Below are positions 48,065 to 55,609 of a stretch of 64,000 bases of DNA, piece after piece. Source of the DNA: JBFXCS01 sp050181915 (lineage in GTDB: Bacteria > Actinomycetota > Thermoleophilia > Miltoncostaeales > Miltoncostaeaceae); the NCBI GenBank assembly GCA_050181915.1, contig JBFXCS010000001.1, positions 1,240,001 through 1,304,000 of the forward strand, in the 5' to 3' direction. Below the pieces are notes generated by a model. It was not told the origin of the DNA. It saw only the letters and a program-made list of their open reading frames with translations, and searched no databases. The first letter of the stretch is position 1; every line of letters starts with the position of its first letter. Both the position numbers and the translations under genes were made by a program.

Positions 48065-49024
48065 TCAGTCGTAGGGACCGAGGAAACGTTCGCCGTTGTA
48101 GTGGATCATGTGCGTTGGATGGTCGGCGCACCAGACCTCGGAATCCCAGGCGATTCTGTCCACATACTTGCGGAACTCTGATCGGCCAGGGAAGCAGGAC
48201 ACGTAAACAAGACCCGCTGTGGAGCCGGCGAACAGGTCTGAGAGTTCGGCCCGTCTCTTGGAGTCGACGGGTCCGTGGGAACTGGCTGCCTCCAAGAGAA
48301 CGAGCCAGTTGCGGTCTGGCAGGTAGACGATGAGATCAGGCATCTTCCCGTGTTCGTCGACCTCGACGTTGAGCGACGTAAGAACCTTGCGCTCAAAGAG
48401 CGCCCACTTGTCGTCGGCATCGCCGATGTAGAGCACCTGTCCGCCCGGGGTGAACCGCGGGCAGAACTCCTCGACCATCGACTTGAGGAGGATGTTCTGG
48501 CCTCCGGGTGAAAGCGTGAAATCGGACCCGTCAGGTAGTGTCAGCGGGATACGATCCATCTCACGGGCCGCCGCGTAGCGTGCTTTCAATCCCGGCAGCT
48601 CAACGAGGTAGCGGTCAGTCGCTGTCAGCCAGCCGTCGGTTCCGTAGGTACGGACCACATCCAGTGCCTCGGTTGTAACTTGGTAGTTCCACTTTGGTGA
48701 GTTGACAGGACGCCGAGGTTCATCCGGATTCTGCACGACGAGATGCGCTTCGCCGAACTGATGAAGAGTGAATCTGCGGACCGTCTCGCGGGTATTTGGC
48801 GCATACTCCTTCCCGTACTCGTCGCGGATGAAGTCCATGATGGCGCGAGTACCGAGCATCGGATTCGTGGCGTCCGCCCACGAATCGACGGGAGTAAGTT
48901 TCAGGAGGGCCAAGAGCACAAGCGCGGAGCGCTCATTGCTACGCTCGGCATCCATGCCGAGCGTCTCGAGGATGATCCGAGCGTCCTCGACCCGCTCGTA
49001 AGCGGCGCCAGTCAGATCGCTCAT
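48065..49024 (-). CDS. Type II restriction endonuclease, BsuBI/PstI family
   Basis: A 319-residue restriction enzyme. The N-terminal ~130 residues are a helical domain (ERSALVLLALLKLTPVDSWA, AIMDFIRDEYGKEYAPNTRE); the C-terminal half has the family's nuclease core (QVLYIGDADDKWALFERKVL, MPDLIVYLPDRNWLVLLEAA, GPVDSKRRAELSDLF, LVYVSCFPGRSEFRKYV). PstI/BsuBI cut CTGCAG; the same or a related site is expected. ATG 49024 overlaps the methylase stop (ATGA). Base composition is visibly lower in GC than the neighbours, pointing to transfer. Confidence 0.92.
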   Translation of the reverse strand: MSDLTGAAYERVEDARIILETLGMDAERSNERSALVLLALLKLTPVDSWADATNPMLGTRAIMDFIRDEYGKEYAPNTRETVRRFTLHQFGEAHLVVQNPDEPRRPVNSPKWNYQVTTEALDVVRTYGTDGWLTATDRYLVELPGLKARYAAAREMDRIPLTLPDGSDFTLSPGGQNILLKSMVEEFCPRFTPGGQVLYIGDADDKWALFERKVLTSLNVEVDEHGKMPDLIVYLPDRNWLVLLEAASSHGPVDSKRRAELSDLFAGSTAGLVYVSCFPGRSEFRKYVDRIAWDSEVWCADHPTHMIHYNGERFLGPYD

Positions 49025-50502
49025 GCCGCAATCAGTTTCATCACCAATGAGTCAACGTCGCTCTGTGACCCAGCACATTCCCCTCCGAGGCTGCGCAGAG
49101 TGTCCAGCGTCGGGAATCGCAGGGTACGCAGATCAGTGGCGTTGACCTGGGTGTGCCCGGAGAAGGTACGGAAGAACTTGTCGATCACTGAAGAATTGAG
49201 CCAGATGACGAGACCGTTTGAAACGTCCTTGTCCAGACCGTGGCCGTTAGCGTGGAACACGTTCAGATGGTTTTCAAACGCCACTTCTCCTGGGTGCTCT
49301 ACTGGAGACCAAACCGAGGCAACGATTCTCCGTCGCTCTTCCTTTGCGCTGAATCTCTTGACCACCGAGTACCAGCCCTCGGGCAGCAGCATGCCTCGGT
49401 CTCTCTCGTCGATTGGTTGGAACCATTGCGGCTTTCGCAGCGCCCGAGGCCACAGTACGCCGCCGCCCCTGAGGTTCCCGGGGTAGATCAACGGCACCGC
49501 GCCCGGCACTTCGACGTCGCTGAGCGCATGGCGCGAACGGAATTCCACCACGCGGCCGGTTGAAACCTGGATGCAGAGGTCGGCAAGAGAGCACGGTTGC
49601 GAGAGGACCTGCTCGGCGACGAGAGTGTCGTCGGCATCGGTGGCGAGCCGGATGAAGCGGTTCGAGTCGTCCGGGAAGACAACATCATCGTAGGAAACCA
49701 TGCGCGATGAGACGCTGCCGGTGTGGTCTCGGCTGACCGAGAGCTCCACGAGCTCAGGGGAAGCCCCACGTGTCCCAGAGAAGATCACGTTCTCCTGCAG
49801 CACACCGGCATCGGCGAACACGGTGGAACGTGAGCCGAAGACATGGACTCGGTCTAGGGCAACGGCATCAAGGAGGTAGCGGCGGAAGGCTCCAAAATAC
49901 GGTCCGTTGAAAAAAGATCGCGGAGTGATGGCCACCACTTGCCCACCAGTACGGAGCGCAGAGAGTGACAGCACGAGAAAGGCCGCGTACAGATTTGGTG
50001 CATCGACGCCGGCCACCCGCATGGCTCGCCGGTGGGTACTTGATACGGCCAGCTTGCCGTACGGCGGGTTCTCGATCACAAGATCAAACCGGGCCTCAAT
50101 GGTGAGCGAGGAGTCTAGACCGGTGGAATCGAGAATGAAGTCAGCCTCGACAGCTTCCGCCCGGACTCTGCCACCTCCGGCGCGTTCGCATGCCGCAAGC
50201 GTCGTTCTCAGGTGCGGTGTCACCGCGGTATCACGTTCGATCGCGATGATGTCAAGGGACAAACAGGGGCGCTCGGTGAGCACTCGGCTGACCAAGGCGG
50301 CGGAGAGCATCCCGGATCCTGCGCCGGGATCGAGCACGCGGAGCGTCCCCGTCTCCGGAAGCCGGGGTATGGAAGCGATCAACTCGGCTGCGACCGCAGG
50401 GGTGAAGAACTGTCCCAACTCACCCTGCGCGCGCGCATCCAGCTCACCGAGGGCGGCGACTCGCTCACGCTCGGCGATACCAAGGACGTCCGTCGCCAAC
50501 AC
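49021..50502 (-). CDS. N6-adenine methyltransferase of the BsuBI/PstI-type system
   Basis: A 493-residue gamma-class adenine methylase. ELDARAQGELGQFFTPAVAA and VLDPGAGSGMLSAALV (AdoMet motif I) are followed by the catalytic NPPY at residues 145-148 (DLVIENPPYGKL), VVAITPRSFFNGPYFGAFRR and a C-terminal target-recognition region (LADLCIQVSTGRVVEFRSRH). It protects the site cut by the downstream endonuclease. GTG 50502 is the first start in frame; the next codon, TTG, has better SD spacing to GAGG. Transcribed before the nuclease, the safe order. Confidence 0.9.
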   Translation of the reverse strand: MLATDVLGIAERERVAALGELDARAQGELGQFFTPAVAAELIASIPRLPETGTLRVLDPGAGSGMLSAALVSRVLTERPCLSLDIIAIERDTAVTPHLRTTLAACERAGGGRVRAEAVEADFILDSTGLDSSLTIEARFDLVIENPPYGKLAVSSTHRRAMRVAGVDAPNLYAAFLVLSLSALRTGGQVVAITPRSFFNGPYFGAFRRYLLDAVALDRVHVFGSRSTVFADAGVLQENVIFSGTRGASPELVELSVSRDHTGSVSSRMVSYDDVVFPDDSNRFIRLATDADDTLVAEQVLSQPCSLADLCIQVSTGRVVEFRSRHALSDVEVPGAVPLIYPGNLRGGGVLWPRALRKPQWFQPIDERDRGMLLPEGWYSVVKRFSAKEERRRIVASVWSPVEHPGEVAFENHLNVFHANGHGLDKDVSNGLVIWLNSSVIDKFFRTFSGHTQVNATDLRTLRFPTLDTLRSLGGECAGSQSDVDSLVMKLIAA

Positions 50503-50587
50503 GCCTCTATCGTATCCGCGAGACCCGACAGCATCGCGGACCCTCGAATTCTCGACATCCCGGACGGGATCGCGCCGGATGCGCGTA

Positions 50588-50970
50588 TCAGCCCGCCGAG
50601 GGGTGCAGCCGCACCGGGACGGCGCGGCCGTCCTCAGCGGCGACCATGGTGAAGACGGCGTCGCACACCGGACGGATCTCCTTGGCCGAGGGGTCCTCGG
50701 CACCGCGCGCAGCGAGGTCCTCCCCACCGCCTCCAGGGCGGCGGTGACGTGGGCGACCTCACCGGCCCGGATCGGGCCGTGCCACACGTACTCCTCGATC
50801 GCCTTGAAGAAGACCTCCTCGCCGGGCTCGACGGCCCGGGTGGCGACCACCCAGGCGGCCATGTCCATCCAGCTCATCATGTGGCCGCCGTGCATCACGC
50901 CGAGCGTGTTCGCCTGGGTGGGCATGACCAGGATCGAGAGCGTGTAGGACCCGCCGCCCTCACCGGCCAT
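50588..50970 (-). pseudogene. Hotdog-fold acyl-CoA thioesterase, frameshifted
   Basis: From ATG 50970 the frame encodes a hotdog thioesterase (YTLSILVMPTQANTLGVMHG, GHMMSWMDMAAWVVATRAVE, KAIEEYVWHGPIRAGEVAHV). After GRTSLR (near 50715) the family sequence continues in another frame (GAEDPSAKEIRPVCDAVFTM, then VRLHPSAG) to a stop at 50588. The protein is therefore broken by a frameshift or small deletion. Its start region overlaps the end of an acyl-CoA dehydrogenase fragment by 11 nt. Confidence 0.75.
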
Positions 50971-51286
50971 CGATGCCCACCACCTCGCGCGCGATCACCA
51001 TCTTCTGGACCTCGGAGGTGCCCTCGCCGATCTCCAGGATCTTCGCGTCGCGGTAGAGGCGGGCCACGGCGCTCTCCTCCATCCAGCCGGTGCCGCCGTG
51101 GATGTGCACGGCGCGCTCGGCGACGGTGACCGCCAGCCAGCCGGCGGTGAGCTTGGCCATCGCCGCGACGCCGGTGACCGGCTCGCCGGCGTCCTTGGCG
51201 CGGGCCGCCCGGTAGAGCAGGGCGCGGGCGGCGGCGATCTCGGTCGCCATCTCCGCCAGCTGGAAGGCGATCGCCTGATGACGATC
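50960..51286 (-). pseudogene. Acyl-CoA dehydrogenase C-terminal fragment
   Basis: About 108 residues of the C-terminal helical domain of an acyl-CoA dehydrogenase: DRHQAIAFQLAEMATEIAAA, AAMAKLTAGWLAVTVAERAV, HIHGGTGWMEESAVARLYRD and EIGEGTSEVQKMVIAREVVG. The first ~270 residues with the FAD-binding and most catalytic parts are missing; upstream sequence at once becomes LtrA-like in another frame. It is a deletion remnant, not an active enzyme. Confidence 0.85.
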
Positions 51287-51895
51287 AGGCCGTGGCGCTC
51301 GGCGAAGTGGCCGGGCTCGACGCGCCACCCCTCCACCCCGCCGACCGCGAGGCCGCCGTAGTCGATGAGCAGGGCGAGGGCCCAGAGGACGCCGCGCACC
51401 GCGCCGTCATCGACGAAGCCCGCCGCGACCAGCAGGCCCGCCGCCGGCGCGATGCTGGTCGCCAGGCGCAGCACCATCGCCCGCATGACGGCATCGCCGC
51501 GGGCCAGGGCGAGGTAGGCGACGATGTGCAGGAGGCGCACGCATGCGTAGGCGACGCCGAAGACCGCGGCCGAGTCGCCGAAGGCCTCTGGCACGGCCAG
51601 CGACACCACGAGCAGGGCACCCATCGCCGCCAGCAGGGCCACGCGGGCCAGTCCCTCGTCCGACGCCGCGCTGTTCGCCAGCCAGGCGAAGGACACCCAT
51701 GCCCACCACAGGGTCGCCATGATCGCGAGCCCCTGCACCAGCCGCGTCCAGGTGGGGGTCGTCGGCCACGAACGCCGTCACCTGGGTGATGGCGAACACC
51801 AGCACGAGGTCGAAGAAGAGCTCGAGCGCGGTGACCCGCTGCTCGCCCGCCGGCGGCTCGCGCGGGGTGGAGACCTCGGTCGCCATCGCGGCCAT
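51275..51895 (-). pseudogene. LtrA-family membrane protein, frameshifted and 3'-truncated
   Basis: From ATG 51895 the frame reads the LtrA start (VTALELFFDLVLVFAITQVT, AFVADDP). A run of five C (51754-51758 as G on the plus strand) then shifts the frame; with four, it continues TWTRLVQGLAIMATLWWAWV, YACVRLLHIVAYLALARGDA, HFAERHGLIVI. At about 51275 the match stops exactly where LtrA proteins go on with IIALGE, and an acyl-CoA dehydrogenase fragment takes over. Only about half of the family's 380-400 residues is present. Confidence 0.75.
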
Positions 51896-51959
51896 TGTGG
51901 AGCACCGGTCCGGCGTCCGTCTTCGCCGAAAGCGACGGATCCGGACCGGCCGTCACCCG

Positions 51960-52583
51960 CTACTCGTCCGTCACCAGCGCCTCCAGCAGCAGCACGCCCC
52001 AGGGGCCGCCGATCGCCAGGTGGCGGCCGTCGGGCGCCCACGCGCCGGCGCGGGCGCCGCGGATCCAGCGCACCACCTCGCGGCCCTCGGCCCGCAGCAC
52101 CGCCAGGACGTCGGAGCGCCCCTCGGAGGTGTGGACGGCGCGCAGCGCGCCGTCGGGCGACGGGGCGGCCGCCGCCAGGTCGTCCTCGCCCAGCAGGGCC
52201 GGGTGCGTCGGGCCGGGCAGGGCGGCGGCCGGGTCGTCGCCGGGGCGCTCCTCCTGCTGCAGCAGCAGGTCCGGCACCGACCAGGCCCGCGTCACGTAGG
52301 GGCTGACCCCCCGCAGGAGCTCGCCGTCGAACTCCAGGTGCAGGGCGGGCTCGCGCGCGCCGGCGACGGCCCGCACCCTGCCCGCCCCGGCGACGGCCGA
52401 GGCCGGGTCCAGGCCGGCCAGGCCGAGCCCCACGTCGGGCGGCGGCGACAGCATCAGGCCCATCGGCGGCTGCGGCCGGCGCTTGCCCGGCCGGCCGGCC
52501 TGGGCGAACACCATGCTCACCACGCTCCAGGGTCCCGGGTCGTCCACCAGCAGCGGCGGCGGGCCCAGCGGTCGTGTGCTCAT
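51960..52583 (-). CDS. Protein of unknown function, coupled to the beta-propeller-like gene
   Basis: A 207-residue soluble protein without signal peptide: PLLVDDPGPWSVVSMVFAQA, then a Pro-rich MGLMLSPPPDVGLGLAGLDP, EPALHLEFDGELLRGVSPYV and a C-terminal part with propeller-like strands (SPDGALRAVHTSEGRSDVLA, WAPDGRHLAIGGPWGVLLLE). ATG 52583 overlaps the stop of the upstream gene (ATGA). No family recognised; both products may act together. Confidence 0.6.
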   Translation of the reverse strand: MSTRPLGPPPLLVDDPGPWSVVSMVFAQAGRPGKRRPQPPMGLMLSPPPDVGLGLAGLDPASAVAGAGRVRAVAGAREPALHLEFDGELLRGVSPYVTRAWSVPDLLLQQEERPGDDPAAALPGPTHPALLGEDDLAAAAPSPDGALRAVHTSEGRSDVLAVLRAEGREVVRWIRGARAGAWAPDGRHLAIGGPWGVLLLEALVTDE

Positions 52584-53536
52584 GCGTCCTCCTCCAGCGG
52601 TGTCAACCAGGCGCAGCCCCAGTCTCCCGCGACCACCACCCCGGCGCCCTCCGGCGCGGTCGCGATGGCGCGGGCCCCCTCGATGCGACGCACCTGGGCG
52701 CCGTCGGCCGACCGCGCGAGCGCGGCGACCGGCTCGGCCCCGTCGGGCGATCCGAGCTCCACCAGCTCGCCGTCGGCCGACAGGCCCAGCGCGCCCGCGC
52801 CCGGCACGGGAGAGGCGAACGCCGCCGCCGGGGCGCCGGAGGGCGTCCCGCGCCACACCGAGACGGTGCCGTCCTCGTGAAGCGCCGCCGTCACCGGGGC
52901 GGCCGCGGCGGTGGCCAGCAGCGCGACCGGCGAGCCGGCGCCGGCGCCGGTGCCGGGCGGCCCCACCGCCCCGCCCGCGGCGACCAGCAGCGATCCGTCG
53001 GCGGCGTAGGCGAGCGCCGTCGCCACGCCGTCGTGGCGGGCGGCAGCCGAGTCGGCGCCGAGGTCCCACTCCTCGATCGCGCCCTCCACCGCCACCGCCA
53101 CGCGACGGCCGTCGGCGCGGATCGCGATCGGGCCCGGGCCCGCGTCGGCGATCACGTCGCCCAGGCTGGGCAGCACCACCACGCGCCATCCCGCCTCTCC
53201 GCGCAGCAGGCCCGCGTTGGCGGCGGGCGCCCCGGCCACCAGGTCGAGGCCCGGCGGTCGGCGGTCGTGGATCACCTGCATCCGGGGCACCGAGACGGTG
53301 TACGCGACGCCGGGGAAGCCGCCGAGCACGAGCCTGCCCTCGTCGACCAGCACGGCCCGCCGCAGGCGCACCGGCGCACCGGCGCTGACCCTGAGCGGCT
53401 CGCCGGCGGGATCGGCGGCGCCTGCGGGCGCCGCCGTCGGGGCGAACCGCAGGCCGCGGGGGCTGCGCTCCACCCGGGCGAAGGGCGGGGCCGCCGCCGG
53501 ATCGAGCGGCAGCGCGGGCGGGCCGCCGCGCCTCAT
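52580..53536 (-). CDS. WD40-like beta-propeller protein
   Basis: A 318-residue protein rich in short beta-strand repeats of the WD/PD40 kind: GPIAIRADGRRVAVAVEGAI, GVATALAYAADGSLLVAAGG, PVTAALHEDGTVSVWRGTPS, GALGLSADGELVELGSPDG. No signal peptide or membrane helix. GGGAGGGG precedes ATG 53536. It is first in a two-gene operon with the 207-residue protein. Propellers usually mediate protein binding; the partner is unknown. Confidence 0.6.
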   Translation of the reverse strand: MRRGGPPALPLDPAAAPPFARVERSPRGLRFAPTAAPAGAADPAGEPLRVSAGAPVRLRRAVLVDEGRLVLGGFPGVAYTVSVPRMQVIHDRRPPGLDLVAGAPAANAGLLRGEAGWRVVVLPSLGDVIADAGPGPIAIRADGRRVAVAVEGAIEEWDLGADSAAARHDGVATALAYAADGSLLVAAGGAVGPPGTGAGAGSPVALLATAAAAPVTAALHEDGTVSVWRGTPSGAPAAAFASPVPGAGALGLSADGELVELGSPDGAEPVAALARSADGAQVRRIEGARAIATAPEGAGVVVAGDWGCAWLTPLEEDA

Positions 53537-53852
53537 GCCCGACCCCTCCCGGGCGCGGCGAGGCGGATCGGGCGGCGCGGCGACGGGGCGCGATACCCGG
53601 CGATCGGCGGAGCCGGGCGTTGCTCTGGCACGGTGTGGGCCTCCGGGACGTGGACCGGGGAAGTCTAGTGCGCCGCCCGCCACGGCCGTCCGGACCTCTC
53701 GCGGCGGAGCGCGGACGGTCGGGGCGCCTGAGGCGCCTCGACAGGGGAGGCGACGTCCGGGGCGAACTCGACCATCGAGGGTGACTCGCAGGTGGATCCG
53801 CGGCGTATACCGACGATGCATGAGAGATGAGACGGCGCGTGCGGAAGATCCC
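53537..53852. other. Divergent intergenic region without a gene
   Basis: This 316-nt stretch separates the propeller operon from the RsbW-type gene. The only structures seen are the small palindrome GGCGCC-TGA-GGCGCC (53723-53737) and AT-richer CGTATACCG at 53803-53811; a similar CGTATACCG occurs at the 3030-3038 promoter. No coding signal was found. Confidence 0.4.
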
Positions 53853-54314
53853 ATGACGTCTCCGGGAGTGAGATCGGCGCTCCGGATCCCGGCCGACCTG
53901 CGCGCGGTCGCCTTCGTGCGGTGCGCCCTCGCCTGCCTGCTGGAGCGCGAGAGATGGCCCGCCGAGGGCTCGGGGCGCGTGCTGCTGGCCGTGACCGAGG
54001 CGGTCACCAACGCCATCGAGCACGGCTCCGGCGACGGCGCGGCCGTCGAGGTGGCCCTGGAGGTCACCGCCGGCCGGGTGCTGATCACGGTGGTGGACGA
54101 GGGCGTCCCCGGCATCCCGGTGCCCGCGCTGCCCCGCACCCCTCCCCCCGACACGGCTCTCAGCGGGCGCGGCCTGCTCATCATCCGCCGGCTCGCCGAC
54201 GACCTCGTCCTCACCGGGGACGGCGCGGGCACCCGCATCGACATGGGCTTCCTGCGCGCGACCGCCGAGGCGGCCCAGGCGCGCCTGACCCAGCGGGAGC
54301 GCCGGGCGGCGTAG
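53853..54314 (+). CDS. RsbW-type anti-sigma/serine kinase (HATPase)
   Basis: A 153-residue GHKL ATPase of the anti-sigma regulatory factor family: LRIPADLRAVAFVRCALACL, the N-box LLAVTEAVTNAIEHGSGDG, G1-box VVDEGVPGIP and G2 SGRGLLIIRRLADDLVLTG. Such proteins bind a sigma factor or phosphorylate an anti-anti-sigma (STAS) protein. ATG 53853 is preferred for GGAAG upstream; an in-frame ATG at 53820 adds 11 residues. No STAS or PP2C gene is nearby, so its partner lies elsewhere. Confidence 0.82.
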   Translation: MTSPGVRSALRIPADLRAVAFVRCALACLLERERWPAEGSGRVLLAVTEAVTNAIEHGSGDGAAVEVALEVTAGRVLITVVDEGVPGIPVPALPRTPPPDTALSGRGLLIIRRLADDLVLTGDGAGTRIDMGFLRATAEAAQARLTQRERRAA

Positions 54315-54315
54315 C

Positions 54316-54339
54316 CGCGGGGCGCGATCGCGCCCCGCG
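54316..54339. terminator. Perfect 24-bp palindrome after the RsbW-type gene
   Basis: CGCGGGGCGCGA (54316-54327) is followed directly by its exact complement (54328-54339), with GCGATCGC at the centre. It begins 2 nt after the stop codon and ends 16 nt before the MFS start, so it could be a terminator or a protein-binding site. Confidence 0.5.
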
Positions 54340-54355
54340 TTGCCATGCTGCGCCG

Positions 54356-55609
54356 ATGCGCGCCGCCCCCTCCCGCCCCGTCGTCGTCCGGGGCGGGGGC
54401 ATCTCGAGGCGGCTGGTGCTGATCCTGACCTTCGCGACCGGCGCGGCGGTCGCGAACCTCTACTACGCGCAGCCGCTGCTGCACACCCTGGCCGAGGACT
54501 TCGGCGCCTCCGAGGGCGTGGCCGGCCTCGCGGTCACCTCCAGCCAGATCGGCTACGCCCTGGGCCTCGCGTTCCTGGTGCCGCTCGGCGACCTCGTGTC
54601 GCGGCGCCGCATCTCCGTCGCGGTGCTGGCGGCGACGGCGGCGATGCTGCTGGTGGGCGCCGCCGCGCCGGACATCGGGCTGCTGATCGGGGCGCTCGGC
54701 CTGGTGGGGCTGGGCGCCGTGATCGCCCAGGTGCTCGTCCCGCTGGCGGCGGAGATGGCCGACCCGGCCTCGCGCGGGCGGGTGGTGGGCACGGTGATGG
54801 CGGGCCTCCTGCTCGGCATCCTGGCGGCCCGCATCCTCGCCGGCCTGATCGGCGACGCGCTGGGCTGGCGGGCGGTGCTCGTCTTCGGGGCGATCGTCGC
54901 ATTCCTGCTCGCCGCGACGCTCGCCCGCGAGCTGCCCTCGGAGGGCCCGCGCGCCCGGGTGAGCTACCCGGGGCTCCTGCGGTCGGCGCTGCGCCTCGCC
55001 CGCGACGAGCCGGCGCTGCGGATGACCAGCCTGATCGGCGCCCTCACCATGGCCTCCTTCGCCCTCTTCTGGACCGCGATCGCCTTCCGCCTCGGCGGGG
55101 CGCCCTTCCGCTACTCGGACACCGCCATCGGCCTGCTGGGCGTCGCCGGCCTCGCCGGCGCGCTCGCCGCGACCCGGGCGGGGCGCCTCGCCGACCGCGG
55201 TCTCGCTCCCGCCGCGCGGGTGGCGATGGGCCTGGTGATGGCCGCCTCGTGGGCCGCCCTGTGGGCGTCGGACGACCTGATCGTGGTCGTCGTGGCCGCC
55301 ACCGTCACGCTCGACGTCGGCGTGCAGGGGATGCAGATCCTCAACCAGGCGCTGATCTACGCCCTGGCGCCCGACGCGCCGAGCCGGGTGAACAGCGTCT
55401 ACATGACGACCTACTTCGTCGGCGGGGCCTGCGGCTCGGCCGCCGCCGGCGCGCTGTTCGACGGGGTCGGCTGGGGCGCGGTGTGCCTCGCCGGGATGGG
55501 CCTGGGCGCCGTCGCCGCCGCGCTCTCGGCCCGCGCCCTGGCCGGCCGCAGGGGCCGGCCGGGGCGGGCGGCGGCCCCTACTCCTGCTGGATCGCCCGCA
55601 GCACGTTGA
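54356..55609 (+). CDS. MFS transporter (DHA1-like)
   Basis: A 417-residue, 12-helix transporter. Helix 1 region FATGAAVANLYYAQPLLHTL, motif A-like FLVPLGDLVSRRRISVAVL after helix 2, AGLLLGILAARILAGLIGDA, and late VYMTTYFVGGACGSAAAGAL match MFS proteins of the YnfM/inner-membrane exporter group. Probably a proton-driven exporter; substrate unknown. CATGCT ends 6 nt before ATG. The 3' end overlaps the convergent ABC permease gene by 32 nt. Confidence 0.85.
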   Translation: MRAAPSRPVVVRGGGISRRLVLILTFATGAAVANLYYAQPLLHTLAEDFGASEGVAGLAVTSSQIGYALGLAFLVPLGDLVSRRRISVAVLAATAAMLLVGAAAPDIGLLIGALGLVGLGAVIAQVLVPLAAEMADPASRGRVVGTVMAGLLLGILAARILAGLIGDALGWRAVLVFGAIVAFLLAATLARELPSEGPRARVSYPGLLRSALRLARDEPALRMTSLIGALTMASFALFWTAIAFRLGGAPFRYSDTAIGLLGVAGLAGALAATRAGRLADRGLAPAARVAMGLVMAASWAALWASDDLIVVVVAATVTLDVGVQGMQILNQALIYALAPDAPSRVNSVYMTTYFVGGACGSAAAGALFDGVGWGAVCLAGMGLGAVAAALSARALAGRRGRPGRAAAPTPAGSPAAR

